Counted from the stretch's first letter, positions 40,899 through 49,625 are shown. The stretch is DNA of 64,000 bases from JAGNLM01 sp964439835 (GCA_964439835.1 CAYTPQ010000011.1:1-64000); one strand, 5' to 3'. Notes: a model not told the origin generated them from the letters alone. A program made the numbers and translations.

Positions 40899-40948
40899 GA
40901 CCCGATCGGCACAACAGGGCGTAGGCCGCGGCCGTGTCCGCCGGGGGG

Positions 40949-41057
40949 GCGGGGCCCGGCCGTGGCCCCGCGGGGCACGCCGTGAATACGTCCCTGTAGG
41001 CTCGGATGCCGCCGTCCAGGCGGCATACGTCCCCGCAGAACCACGACCGGGCCCCGC
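40949..41057. repeat. 28-nt-core palindromic element, copy 2
   Basis: The left arm starts GCGGGGCCCGGCCGTGG (40949) and the right arm ends CCACGACCGGGCCCCGC (41057). The core is at 40976-41003 and an inner hairpin TGCCGCC/GGCGGCA at 41007-41025. It lies between zipA and the convergent rlmKL. Confidence 0.9.
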
Positions 41058-41077
41058 TTTCAGGCCCGGTGGTGGAA

Positions 41078-43396
41078 TCATCTGATGCGCCAGCACTGGT
41101 GGACCCTAGGGCTGCGCTCGAAGTCCCGGGGGAGGGTCTGGCGGGTGATGTCCTCGGGGGCCAGATCGGCCAGCGCCTCGCGGTCGAGGCGGAAGCCGCG
41201 GCGGTTGGTGGAGAAGAGGAGGGTGCCGCCGGGGTTGAGGAGGGCGGCGGCGAGGCGGATCAGGCGGACGTGGTCGCGCTGGAGGTCGAGCACGCCCTCC
41301 ATGCGCTTGGAGTTCGAGAAGGTCGGCGGGTCGAGGAAGATCAGGCCGTAGCGCGGACCGCGCTCGCTGGCGGCGGCCTGCTCTTCGAGCCAGGTGAGGC
41401 AGTCGGCCTGGAGCAGGCGGTGCTCGGGGCCACGGACGCCGTTCAGGTCGAGATTGCGCCGGGCCCACTCCAGGTAGGTCCGGGACAGGTCCACCGAGTC
41501 GGTCGCGGCGGCTCCGCCCCGGGCGGCGCAGACGGTGGCGGTGCCCGTGTAGGCGAACAGGTTGAGGAAGCGCACCCCCGAAGCCAGCGCCGCGATCATC
41601 CGGCGGGTGTCCCGGTGGTCCAGGAACAGGCCGGTGTCGAGGTATTCGCTCAGGTTGACCAGGAACCGGCAGTCCCCCTCCCGCACCTCGAAGGGCGCCC
41701 CCGTGCTGCCGGTCCGCGTGTACTGGGCCGCGCCCCGTTGGCGCCGGCGCACCTTCAGGTATACGTCCTCGGGGGCGATGCCCGTGACCTCGGGCAGGAC
41801 GGCGACCAGCTCGGCCAGGCGGCGGGCGGCGGTCTCGGGGTCGACCGTCGCGGGGGGGGCGTACTCCTGCACGTGCAGCCCCCGGCGCTCGCCGGCGTAG
41901 AGGTCGACGGCCGCGGCGTACTCGGGCAGGTCGCGGTCGTAGAGCCGGTAGCAAGTGACGCCAGTGCGCCGGGCCCACCGGCCCAGCGTCGCCAGGTTCT
42001 TGCGCAGGCGGTTGGCGAGCATGGCGGCGCCGGGCGAGGGCGGGGGCACGGTGGTTGTCGCGGCGAGGTCCGGCGCCGTCGACGGCGGGGCGTCGGCGGT
42101 CGGAGACCCTTCCGCGGCCCGCGGCGCTCCGGCGGGGGGAGCTGCGGCGGGCGCCGCCCGGGCCGCTCCGGTCGCGGGCCCGGAGCCCAGGCGGCCGGCC
42201 TCCTCAGGGCGGTCCGTGGCACCAGTCCGGTCGGGGGCCGCCGGGCCGAAGCGCAGGAGCCGGCACTCGATCGGGCCGTTCCAGAGGGTGTGCGTGCGCC
42301 GGGGGCGCAGGCCGAGGGCCCCCGCCAGTCGGGCGTCGGCGGTGAAGACCGCGGCCTGCCAGTCGGCGAACTGGGAGCGCAGGCGTTCCCCCAGCAGCCG
42401 GTAGAGGGGCAGCAAGGCCTCGCGCTCCCCGAGCCGGTGGCCGTAGGGCGGATTGACCACCACCAACCCTGCCCTAGCCGCTGGGGGCGCTGTGAGACCG
42501 GCCAGGGGGCGGGTCTCGAACCGCACCCGCGGGGCAAGGCCGGCCCGGACGGCGTTGACCCGTGCCGCCTGGACGGCGCGGGCGTCCTCGTCGAAGCCCA
42601 GGATCTCCGGCAGGTGCCGGAGGCCGGCCTCGGCCCGCTGGCGGGCCTCCTCGAGGAGCCTCTTCCAGACGGCGGGGCGGTGGCCCAGCCAGCCGGCGAA
42701 CCCCCAGTAGTCCCGCAGCAGGCCGGGGGCCCGGTCCGCCGCCATCAGCGCGGCTTCGATCGGCAGCGTCCCCGAGCCGCACATGGGGTCGAGCAGGGAG
42801 CCCCCGGCCGCGGCCACCTGTGGCCAGCCGGACCTGAGCAGGATCCCCGCGGCCAGGTTCTCGCGCAATGGCGCCTCCACGCCGTCGAGCCGGTAGCCCC
42901 GGCGGTGGAGGGGTTCGCCCGAGAGGTCCAGGGCCAGGGCGGCGGCCGTGCCGGAGAGGTGCAGGTGCAGGCGCAGGGCGGGTCGATCGAGCCGTACCGA
43001 CGGCCGGCGGCCGTGCAGCGCGCGTAGGCGGTCGACGACGGCGTCCTTCACGCGCTGGGCGGCGAAGCGGGTGTGCCGGAACGCCTCGGTCGCGCCGTCC
43101 ACGTCGACGGCCAACGTGTCGTCCGGGCCCAGGTGCTCCTCCCACGGGACCCCGTACACCCCCTGGTAAAGGGTGTCCGGGGTCCCCGCGTCGAGGTGCG
43201 CCAGGGTCAGGAGCACACGGCTTGCCGTCCTGGACCACAGGCAGGCCCGGTAGCCGTCCTCAATCCCGCCGCGAAAGGCGACCCCCGCGGCGGCGGGGCG
43301 GGCGTCCTCCACCCCGAGCCCTCGGACCTCCTCGGCCAACAGGTCGGCCAGCCCCCGCGGGGTGGTGGCGAAGAAGGAGAGTCGGTCCCGCTCCAT
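41078..43396 (-). CDS. rlmKL: Bifunctional 23S rRNA methyltransferase RlmKL
   Basis: A 772-residue fusion. A THUMP domain and the RlmL methyltransferase come first, with L-L-D-P-M-C-G-S-G-T-L-P and V-V-N-P-P-Y-G-H-R-L-G near residue 312; this half makes m2G2445. A Pro/Ala-rich linker (about 385-450) separates it from the RlmK half, which has F-L-N-L-F-A-Y-T-G-T-A and L-D-P-P-T-F-S-N-S near residue 690 and makes m7G2069. The linker is longer than in E. coli RlmKL (702 residues). The gene is divergent from the low-complexity secreted protein. The ATG at 43396 opens directly into the THUMP part. Confidence 0.95.
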   Translation of the reverse strand: MERDRLSFFATTPRGLADLLAEEVRGLGVEDARPAAAGVAFRGGIEDGYRACLWSRTASRVLLTLAHLDAGTPDTLYQGVYGVPWEEHLGPDDTLAVDVDGATEAFRHTRFAAQRVKDAVVDRLRALHGRRPSVRLDRPALRLHLHLSGTAAALALDLSGEPLHRRGYRLDGVEAPLRENLAAGILLRSGWPQVAAAGGSLLDPMCGSGTLPIEAALMAADRAPGLLRDYWGFAGWLGHRPAVWKRLLEEARQRAEAGLRHLPEILGFDEDARAVQAARVNAVRAGLAPRVRFETRPLAGLTAPPAARAGLVVVNPPYGHRLGEREALLPLYRLLGERLRSQFADWQAAVFTADARLAGALGLRPRRTHTLWNGPIECRLLRFGPAAPDRTGATDRPEEAGRLGSGPATGAARAAPAAAPPAGAPRAAEGSPTADAPPSTAPDLAATTTVPPPSPGAAMLANRLRKNLATLGRWARRTGVTCYRLYDRDLPEYAAAVDLYAGERRGLHVQEYAPPATVDPETAARRLAELVAVLPEVTGIAPEDVYLKVRRRQRGAAQYTRTGSTGAPFEVREGDCRFLVNLSEYLDTGLFLDHRDTRRMIAALASGVRFLNLFAYTGTATVCAARGGAAATDSVDLSRTYLEWARRNLDLNGVRGPEHRLLQADCLTWLEEQAAASERGPRYGLIFLDPPTFSNSKRMEGVLDLQRDHVRLIRLAAALLNPGGTLLFSTNRRGFRLDREALADLAPEDITRQTLPRDFERSPRVHQCWRIR

Positions 43397-43498
43397 GGTG
43401 CCTCGTCAGGGTCCGCGGTGACACGGACGGGCAAATGGGAAGATACTTACGCCGCCGCCGAGCGGCATCCTATCCGATAGACCGAGAGGACACCTCCT

Positions 43499-44311
43499 AT
43501 GTACACGCGTTCCGGGAAGTTGCTGGCCGTGGCCAGCGCCTGGGCGGTGGTGGCCACGTGGCCCGCGCTGACGCAGGCGGCTCCGGTTACCCTGCCCGCA
43601 GCCCCGCCCGCGGCCGCTGCAGCCCCCGTGGCCCCCCAGCCGGCGGCGCCCGCGCCTGCGGCTGCCGCGGCTCCGGCCGCGAAGCCGGCAATGCCGACTC
43701 CGCCCGCGCCGCCCCAGGCCGCCCCCGCGCCGGGTGCCGGTCAGCCTGCGATGCCTGCGATGCCTCCGCAGCCTGCCGCGACCAAGGGACCGGGCATGGC
43801 GACCACCCCGGCGGCGCCGCCACCGATGATGACCCCGGAGGAGCGCGCCCAGCACCGGGAGGCCATGCGCAACATGACGGCCGAGGAGCGTCAGGCCATG
43901 CGCCAGAAGATGCGCGAAGAGATGTGGAAGCGCGCCCAGGAAGGCGGCATGGCTAGCCCCGAGGCGCCGGCGACGCCGACCCCGCCGCTGCCGCCGAAGC
44001 AGGGCGCCCGCGCCCGGATGAGCCCCGAGGAGTGGCAGGCCTACCGGGAGAAGCGGCACGCCGAGATGAAGAAGCAGGCCGACGCGGCCGGCATCCCGTT
44101 CCCGGAGGAGCCACCCGCACCCGGCACCGGTCCTGGCCGCGGCATGATGGGTCCGGGCTACGGGCCGATGGGGCCGGGCGGCTTCGGTCCTATGGGGCCC
44201 GGTGGATACGGTCCGATGGGGCCGATGGGGCCCGGCAGGTACGGGCCGATGGGGCCCGCCGGTGCGGGTCCCGGCATGTGGGGCCCGCCGGGCTACGGGC
44301 CGGGCTGGTAA
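43499..44311 (+). CDS. Secreted low-complexity Pro/Ala/Gly/Met-rich protein
   Basis: A 270-residue protein. A signal peptide (1-28, ending A-L-T-Q-A-A) precedes a Pro/Ala-rich stretch to about residue 105. Then come two related helical segments, M-T-P-E-E-R-A-Q-H-R-E-A-M-R (about 115) and M-S-P-E-E-W-Q-A-Y-R-E-K-R (about 180), of a kind seen in small periplasmic helical proteins. The last 55 residues are a run of G-P-M-G-P-G-G and G-Y-G-P-M-G repeats. I know no function; a periplasmic metal-binding or chaperone-like role is possible given the Met and helical segments. The frame is solid (signal peptide, stop), but some of the composition mirrors high-GC codon use. Confidence 0.72.
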   Translation: MYTRSGKLLAVASAWAVVATWPALTQAAPVTLPAAPPAAAAAPVAPQPAAPAPAAAAAPAAKPAMPTPPAPPQAAPAPGAGQPAMPAMPPQPAATKGPGMATTPAAPPPMMTPEERAQHREAMRNMTAEERQAMRQKMREEMWKRAQEGGMASPEAPATPTPPLPPKQGARARMSPEEWQAYREKRHAEMKKQADAAGIPFPEEPPAPGTGPGRGMMGPGYGPMGPGGFGPMGPGGYGPMGPMGPGRYGPMGPAGAGPGMWGPPGYGPGW

Positions 44312-44497
44312 GGCGCCCTCGCCCGGGCAGCGCTCGCCTGCGGAGGCGCCGGTGGACGGCCTTCGCGGGCGAGCGGTCCTGCCAGGCCCCGGTGTCCGGG
44401 GCCACCATGGGACGGGTCTCGCGAGGCGCCGGCCAGTTCCTGCGCCTCCGCGTCACCGTCTCTAAGTCTCCTGACCGTTTCCCGCGTCCCGCCTGCC

Positions 44498-46549
44498 GTG
44501 GCCACTGAGGCACCCGGACCGGCCCGCCAGCGCGCCGCCGAGCTCCGGCGGCTGCTCGAGTACCACAACTACCGCTACTACGTCCTCGACGCCCCGGAGA
44601 TCCCGGACGCCGAGTACGACCGGCTGTTGCGCGAGCTCCAGGACCTGGAGGCGCGCTACCCGGACCTCGTCACCCCCGACTCGCCGACCCAGCGCGTGGG
44701 GGCGACCCCGCTGGAGTCCTTCGGCGAGGTCGTGCACGAGGTGCCGATGCTGTCCCTGGCCAACGCCTTCACCGAAGAGGAGGTGAGGGACTTCGACCGG
44801 CGCGTGCGCGAGCGGCTCGGCGTGGAGCGGGTCGAGTACGCCGCCGAGACCAAGATCGACGGCCTGGCCGTCAGTCTGCTCTACGAGGCCGGCCGCTTCG
44901 TGCGCGCGGCCACCCGCGGCGACGGCACCCGCGGTGAGGACGTCACCGCCAACGTGCGTACGATCAAGTCGGTGCCGCTGCGCCTGCAGGGGGACGAGCC
45001 GCCGCGGCTCCTGGAGGTACGGGGCGAGGTCTTCATGACCCTGGCGGGCTTCCGGGAGCTCAACGAGCGTCAGCGGGGCCGGGGCGAGAAGACCTTCGCC
45101 AATCCGCGCAACGCCGCGGCCGGCAGCCTGCGCCAGCTCGACCCCGCCGTCACCGCGGGCCGCCCCCTGACCTTCTTCTGCTACGGGGTTGCGCGCTGCG
45201 AGGGTCGCGACCTGCCGGGCCGCCACGTCGAGACCCTGCGGGTCCTGGCCCGCTGGGGCCTGCGCGTCTCGCCCGAGGCGCGGGTCGTCGAGGGCGTGGA
45301 GGGCTGCCTCGCCTACTACGAGGACCTGGGCCGTCGGCGCGGGGCCCTCGGCTACGAGATCGACGGTGTCGTCTACAAGGTCGACCGGTTGGACCAGCAG
45401 GCCGCGCTCGGCTTCGTGTCCCGGGCCCCGCGCTGGGCGGTCGCCCACAAGTTTCCGGCCCAGGAGGAGCTCACCCGGGTCCTGGGGGTCGAGTTCCAGG
45501 TCGGCCGTACCGGGGCGCTCACCCCGGTGGCCCGGCTGGAGCCCGTCTTCGTGGGCGGGGCGACGGTGAGCAACGCCACCCTGCACAACCTGGACGAGGT
45601 CGAGCGCAAGGACGTGCGGGTCGGGGACACGGTCATCGTTCGCCGGGCGGGCGACGTGATCCCGGAGGTCGTCGGCGTCGTGCTCGACCGCCGTCCCCCG
45701 GACGCCGCGCGGGTGGTGATGCCCGAGGCCTGCCCCGTCTGCGGCTCCCAGGTGGTGCGGGTCGAGGGCGAGGCGGTGGCCCGCTGCAGCGGCGGTCTCT
45801 ACTGCCCGGCCCAGCGCAAGGAGGCCATCCGCCACTTCGCGAGCCGCCGGGCCATGGACGTGGAGGGCCTCGGCGAGAAGCTGGTCGACCAGCTGGTGGA
45901 GCGGGGTCTGGTTCGCACAGTGGCCGACATCTTCGGCCTCACCGCCCCGGAGCTGGCGGCGCTCGATCGGATGGGCGAGAAGTCGGCCGAGAACCTGATC
46001 GCCGCCATCGACCGCAGCCGCGAGACGACCCTGCCGAGGTTCCTGTACGCCCTGGGTGTTCGCGAGGTCGGGGAGGCCACGGCACGCACCCTGGCCCAGC
46101 ACTTCGGGACCCTGGAGGCGATCGCCGCGGCCGACGAGGAGACGCTCCAGGGGGTCCCCGACGTCGGCCCGATCGTCGCCCGTCACGTGGCCTCGTTCTT
46201 CCGCCAGCCCCACAACCGGGAGGTCATCGCGGCGCTGCGGGCGGCAGGGGTCCACTGGCCCGAGGCCAGACCGGCACGGCCAGCGGCGGCCCCGCTGGCG
46301 GGTCAGACCTTCGTCCTCACGGGCACGCTGTCGACGCTGGGGCGCGAGGAGGCGAAGGCGCGCCTGCTGGCCCTGGGGGCGAAGGTCACGGGGAGCGTGT
46401 CGGCGAAGACCCGGTACGTGGTGGTCGGGGCCGATCCGGGGTCGAAGCTGGATCGGGCGCGGGATCTCGGCGTGGAGACCCTGGACGAGGAGGCGTTCCT
46501 GGCGCTGCTAAGCCGAGCGGAGGGAATGGCGGAATCGGGAAGCTTCTAA
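44498..46549 (+). CDS. ligA: NAD-dependent DNA ligase
   Basis: A 683-residue LigA that seals nicks using NAD. The order is Ia domain (residues 1-70), adenylation domain with E-T-K-I-D-G-L-A-V (active-site Lys about residue 118), OB fold, zinc finger C-P-V-C-G-S followed by C-S-G-G-L-Y-C-P-A-Q, helix-hairpin-helix repeats (about 440-580), and a C-terminal BRCT domain (about 605-680, L-A-G-Q-T-F-V-L-T-G-T-L). Start GTG at 44498. zipA and smc lie close by, as in several gammaproteobacteria, but here rlmKL and a secreted-protein gene lie between. Confidence 0.97.
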   Translation: MATEAPGPARQRAAELRRLLEYHNYRYYVLDAPEIPDAEYDRLLRELQDLEARYPDLVTPDSPTQRVGATPLESFGEVVHEVPMLSLANAFTEEEVRDFDRRVRERLGVERVEYAAETKIDGLAVSLLYEAGRFVRAATRGDGTRGEDVTANVRTIKSVPLRLQGDEPPRLLEVRGEVFMTLAGFRELNERQRGRGEKTFANPRNAAAGSLRQLDPAVTAGRPLTFFCYGVARCEGRDLPGRHVETLRVLARWGLRVSPEARVVEGVEGCLAYYEDLGRRRGALGYEIDGVVYKVDRLDQQAALGFVSRAPRWAVAHKFPAQEELTRVLGVEFQVGRTGALTPVARLEPVFVGGATVSNATLHNLDEVERKDVRVGDTVIVRRAGDVIPEVVGVVLDRRPPDAARVVMPEACPVCGSQVVRVEGEAVARCSGGLYCPAQRKEAIRHFASRRAMDVEGLGEKLVDQLVERGLVRTVADIFGLTAPELAALDRMGEKSAENLIAAIDRSRETTLPRFLYALGVREVGEATARTLAQHFGTLEAIAAADEETLQGVPDVGPIVARHVASFFRQPHNREVIAALRAAGVHWPEARPARPAAAPLAGQTFVLTGTLSTLGREEAKARLLALGAKVTGSVSAKTRYVVVGADPGSKLDRARDLGVETLDEEAFLALLSRAEGMAESGSF

Positions 46550-46579
46550 AGACGTTGCCTATTCACTCTCCGGTGCAAG

Positions 46580-46622
46580 CGGTTCCCCGGTGCGGTCCCG
46601 CGAAACCGCACCGGGGAACCGC
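46580..46622. terminator. Strong hairpin after ligA
   Basis: A perfect 18-bp inverted repeat with a 7-base loop starts 31 bases past the ligA stop. No T-run follows, so whether it ends transcription by itself is not shown. Confidence 0.6.
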
Positions 46623-46750
46623 CTGCAAGTCAGCGATCTGGTCCCCTCATCTCTAGCTGAGCTTTGTGCGCGCGGCAAACGCTGGCCAGGGGCGGCAACC
46701 CCTTGCCGGTGGCTGATTCTTGCGCGGAAACGGCCTCCTCGCTAGCAAGC

Positions 46751-46855
46751 GGCTGGCGGGTACGGCTCTGCGGGACCGTATGCCGCCGGGATGGCGGCAT
46801 CCGAGCCTACAGGGATGTATTCACGGCGTGTCCCGCGGAGCCGTGCCCGTCAGCC
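46751..46855. repeat. 28-nt-core palindromic element, copy 3
   Basis: The arms GGCTGGCGGGTACGGCTCTG (from 46751) and the matching sequence ending CGTCAGCC (46855) pair with a few mismatches. The inner hairpin TGCCGCC/GGCGGCA is at 46781-46799, and the core GAGCCTACAGGGA then TGTATTCACGGCGTG is at 46803-46830. Confidence 0.9.
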
Positions 46856-46894
46856 GCCACGCCATAGCCGAGCCGGCGAGTGTTTCATCAGGTC

Positions 46895-47815
46895 TCACGC
46901 GGCGGCCGTGACCCGGTTGCGGCCGTCGGACTTGGAGCGGTAGAGGGCTTTGTCGGCCCGTTGCAGAAAGCGCTGGGCGTCGTCCCCCGTGGACAGTGTC
47001 GCCACGCCGGCGCTGACCGTGAGCGGCACCGTGACCCCAGAGCACTCCACCCGCAGGGCCTCGATCGCCACCCGCACGCGCTCGGCCAGCAGCGCCGCGC
47101 CGCGCAGGTCGGTGTTGCGCAGGACCACCACGAACTCCTCCCCGCCGTAGCGGAACAGCACGTCGCTGCTGCGGATGCACTGGCCCAGGCGAGCGGCGAA
47201 GCTGCGCAGCACGCAGTCCCCGGTGGTGTGCCCGTGACGGTCGTTGACCTGCTTGAAGTGGTCCAGGTCGAACATGATCAGGGAGAGCGCGCCCCCGTGC
47301 CGCTGGGCCAGGCTGACCTCCCGCTCCAGGGTCGACTCCAGCGTGGCGCGGTTGTTCGCGCCCGTCAGCGGGTCGCGCGAGGCGGCGATCAGGGCGTCGT
47401 GGTAGAGCAGGGCGTTGCGCAGGGGGTAGACCAGCTGACTGGTGAGGAGCTCGAGCCGCGCCGCGTCCGACTCGCTGAACGGGCGGGCGCGGGTGTAGGT
47501 CACCACGCCCAGGGTCTGCTCGGACAGCAGGAGCGTGTAGGCGCAGGAGTGGGGCTTCCGCGAGCCGTGCTCGATGGCCACCTCGCGCTCGGCGTTCTCG
47601 AACAGCACGCTGTCGAAGGGGATGACGGGCGAGCACTCGCCGGCGTAGACCTCGATCAACCCCTCGAGCTGGAGCGTCACCTGCAGGCGCTGGGAGAGGT
47701 GGAGCAGCCAGCCCTTGTCGAACGCATCGCGGGTGGTGGGGACGTCGGCGCCGGTGGGCCAGGGACGCCTGGCCTGGGACGCGATCGAGGTCTCGGACGG
47801 CAGGGGTGTCGGCAT
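46895..47815 (-). CDS. Diguanylate cyclase with a GAF-like sensor domain
   Basis: A 306-residue protein. Residues 25-140 resemble a GAF-type sensor (L-S-Q-R-L-Q-V-T-L-Q-L-E-G-L then F-S-E-S-D-A-A-R-L-E-L-L). The GGDEF domain (145-300) has D-P-L-T-G-A-N-N-R, F-D-L-D-H-F-K-Q-V-N-D, an intact G-G-E-E-F (224-228) and an inhibitory R-S-S-D (215-218) five residues before it. It is expected to make c-di-GMP under product inhibition. No membrane segment is present. It joins the REC-GGDEF-EAL protein at 29.7 kb as a second c-di-GMP enzyme here. Confidence 0.93.
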   Translation of the reverse strand: MPTPLPSETSIASQARRPWPTGADVPTTRDAFDKGWLLHLSQRLQVTLQLEGLIEVYAGECSPVIPFDSVLFENAEREVAIEHGSRKPHSCAYTLLLSEQTLGVVTYTRARPFSESDAARLELLTSQLVYPLRNALLYHDALIAASRDPLTGANNRATLESTLEREVSLAQRHGGALSLIMFDLDHFKQVNDRHGHTTGDCVLRSFAARLGQCIRSSDVLFRYGGEEFVVVLRNTDLRGAALLAERVRVAIEALRVECSGVTVPLTVSAGVATLSTGDDAQRFLQRADKALYRSKSDGRNRVTAAA

Positions 47816-47941
47816 GGGGAATCCGTCTCCCTTCGGCTCTGGGCTATCGGGATGCCAGAACCGTGCCAGAAGCCCCCTACCGATGGATGTTATGCGTTTC
47901 AGAGGGTTACGCCGTCCTCTTTCGGGGCATGAGGAGTGGGG

Positions 47942-48739
47942 TCAATTCCTTGACGCTTCCGTCCCGCGGCAGCCGCTGTTCGGGGCCTGCCCCGAGGGCT
48001 GGACGCTCAGGGCCTGCCCGGTGACGCCGCGGCTCTCGGGGCCCAGCAAGTAGAGGTAGGCGGGCACCACCGCCTCCGGGGGCGGCAGTCGGTTCGGGTC
48101 CTCGGCCGGGTAGGCCCTGGCGCGGAACGCGGTGCGCACGGGGCCGGGGTCGAGGGAATTGACCCGGATGCCGAAGTGCTCCAGCTCGTCGGCCAGCACC
48201 TGCGCCAGCACCTCACCGCCCCCGCAGGCCACGGCGTAGGCGCCCCAGTAGGCCTTGCCGCGGCGGCCGACGGCGGCCGAGGTGAACAGGATGGAGGCGT
48301 CGTCGGCCCGGCGCAGCAGGGGCAGGCAGGCGCGGGTGAGCAGGAACGGCGCGTTCAGGCCGACCTGGACGATCCGCGCCCAGACCTCCGGCTCGTACTG
48401 CTCGATCGGGCCCGGGACGCCCAGCTCCGCGGCGTTGTGCAGCAGGCCGTCGAGCCGCCCGAAGGCCTCGTCGACCCGCCCCGCCAGCTCTTCGTAATCC
48501 GCCGGGGTCGCGCCGGCCAGGTCCATGGGGTAGAGCGCCGCCTGCGGTCCGCCCGCCTGCTCGATGGCGTCGTAGGCGGACTCCAGCCGCTCGACCACGC
48601 GGTCCAGGAGCACGACGCTGGCACCGTGGGCCGCCAGCCCGAGCGACACCGCGCGCCCGATCCCGGCGCCGGCGCCGGTGACCAGGATCGTGCGCCCGCG
48701 CAACAGGCCGGGCGGTGGCGAGTATCGCAGCAGGTCCAC
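47942..48739 (-). CDS. YciK-like short-chain dehydrogenase with Cys in place of the catalytic Lys
   Basis: A 265-residue SDR-fold protein. The nucleotide site V-T-G-A-G-A-G-I-G (about residue 21) and N-A-A are normal. The catalytic Ser (154, in F-T-S-A-A-V-G-R) and Tyr (168, in W-G-A-Y-A-V-A-C) are kept, but the position that is Lys in the Y-x-x-x-K motif is Cys172. Surrounding residues (Y-W-G-A-Y-A-V, V-L-A-D-E-L) follow YciK, so it is a close relative with an altered active site. I placed the start at GTG 48739, right after the upstream stop; the frame also runs to 48820, inside the neighbour. Oxidoreductase activity is doubtful. The C-terminus is poorly conserved. Confidence 0.82.
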   Translation of the reverse strand: MDLLRYSPPPGLLRGRTILVTGAGAGIGRAVSLGLAAHGASVVLLDRVVERLESAYDAIEQAGGPQAALYPMDLAGATPADYEELAGRVDEAFGRLDGLLHNAAELGVPGPIEQYEPEVWARIVQVGLNAPFLLTRACLPLLRRADDASILFTSAAVGRRGKAYWGAYAVACGGGEVLAQVLADELEHFGIRVNSLDPGPVRTAFRARAYPAEDPNRLPPPEAVVPAYLYLLGPESRGVTGQALSVQPSGQAPNSGCRGTEASRN

Positions 48740-48743
48740 GCCG

Positions 48744-49625
48744 CTAACGGTGGCCGGCGGTGGCGGGCCCACGCCGGGCGGCTGGTCTGCGGCCTTCGCG
48801 CCAGGCCGTCGATAGGGCAATCCAGAGCTTGCGCAGGGGGGTGAGCGAGACCTGCCGCTCTAGGACCCGGAGGCCGTCGCGCTCCATTTCTCTGAGGGTG
48901 GCGCCGTAGATCGCCGCCAGGACGACCGCCGGCCGCTGCTGCTCCCGGTCGGCGTCGGGCAGGAGGTCGAGCGCCTGCTGGAACTGGTCCTGGGTCCGGC
49001 GGAGCTGGACGGTCAGGAGCGCGCGCAGGGGTACCGAGGTCTCCGGGGCGTAGAGCATCGCCCGTGTCACGCTCATACGCTCCATCTCGTCGGCCGGCAG
49101 CCGGACGTGGCCGCGGCGGGCGTCGTCGCGGACGCTCCCAATCAGGTCCGCCAGCTGCATGGCCGAGCCCAAGCGCTGGGCGGCGCGCAGGGTCTGCCGC
49201 TCGGAGTGGCCGAGGGCCTCGGCTGCCAGCATCCAGACGATCCCGCCGACCATGTGGCAGTACAGGCCGAGCTCCCGGTAGGAGGCGTACTCGGCGTGGT
49301 CGAGGTCGAGCTCGGCCCCGTCCACGACCTCGAGGAACTGCTCGCTCGCCAGGTGGCGGGTGGCGAGGTGGGGCGCGAGGGCCCGGGTCACCGGGTGCTG
49401 GGGGTTGCCGGCGAAGGCGCGCCCGACCTCCTCCCGCCACCACTCGAGCTTGGCCCGGGCCACCGCCGGGTCGGAGACCTCGCTCACTACGCTCGCGACC
49501 GCCTGTCGGAAGGCCAGCACGGCAGTCGCCGCCCGGCGGGGTTCAGCGGGCGTGAACAAGAATGCGTAGTGCAGGGTCGAGCCCCGGGGCGCAACCTTCT
49601 CCGTGCAGTACTGGTCGGGGGTCAC
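48744..49625 (-). CDS. Squalene/phytoene synthase-like protein lacking the Asp motifs
   Basis: A 293-residue protein that aligns over its length with HpnD-type synthases: M-T-P-D-Q-Y-C at the start, A-K-L-E-W-W-R-E-E-V, P-Q-H-P-V-T-R-A-L, and D-D-A-R-R-G-H-V-R-L-P. The first metal-binding motif, normally D-D-V-V-D, reads A-S-V-V-S (residues 44-48). The second, normally D-x-x-E-D, reads S-V-R-D-D (164-168). Without these Mg-binding aspartates, prenyl diphosphate condensation is unlikely. The start GTG overlaps the ubiG stop (GTGA), and the YciK-like gene follows, so it belongs to the ubiG unit. A structural or assembly role, as in mitochondrial NDUFAF6 (also a degenerate member), is an inference. 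Confidence 0.8.
   Translation of the reverse strand: MTPDQYCTEKVAPRGSTLHYAFLFTPAEPRRAATAVLAFRQAVASVVSEVSDPAVARAKLEWWREEVGRAFAGNPQHPVTRALAPHLATRHLASEQFLEVVDGAELDLDHAEYASYRELGLYCHMVGGIVWMLAAEALGHSERQTLRAAQRLGSAMQLADLIGSVRDDARRGHVRLPADEMERMSVTRAMLYAPETSVPLRALLTVQLRRTQDQFQQALDLLPDADREQQRPAVVLAAIYGATLREMERDGLRVLERQVSLTPLRKLWIALSTAWREGRRPAARRGPATAGHR

Larger units (their letters stand above)
46550..46894. other. Intergenic region between ligA and the diguanylate cyclase gene
   Basis: 345 bp between convergent genes. It holds the third copy of the 28-nt-core palindrome (46751-46855). A small GC-rich inverted repeat, GCGGTTCCCCGGTGCGGT (46580-46597) with ACCGCACCGGGGAACCGC (46605-46622), has an 18-bp stem and a 7-base loop; it is well placed to end ligA transcription. 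No gene is seen. Confidence 0.75.

Noticed and set aside
43406..44059. Minus-strand frame rich in His, Arg and Gly opposite the secreted-protein gene
   Set aside because: It mirrors the Pro/Ala/Met repeats on the other strand. The plus-strand frame has a signal peptide and ordered helical segments.
44129..44311. Short tandem repeats suggesting a CRISPR-like or minisatellite array
   Set aside because: These are in-frame G-P-M-G-P-G-G codon repeats inside a CDS, with no unique spacers.
49064..49555. Arg/Gly/Pro-rich frames on the plus strand opposite the synthase-like gene
   Set aside because: Composition is that of antisense GC-rich DNA; the minus-strand gene aligns end to end with a known family.
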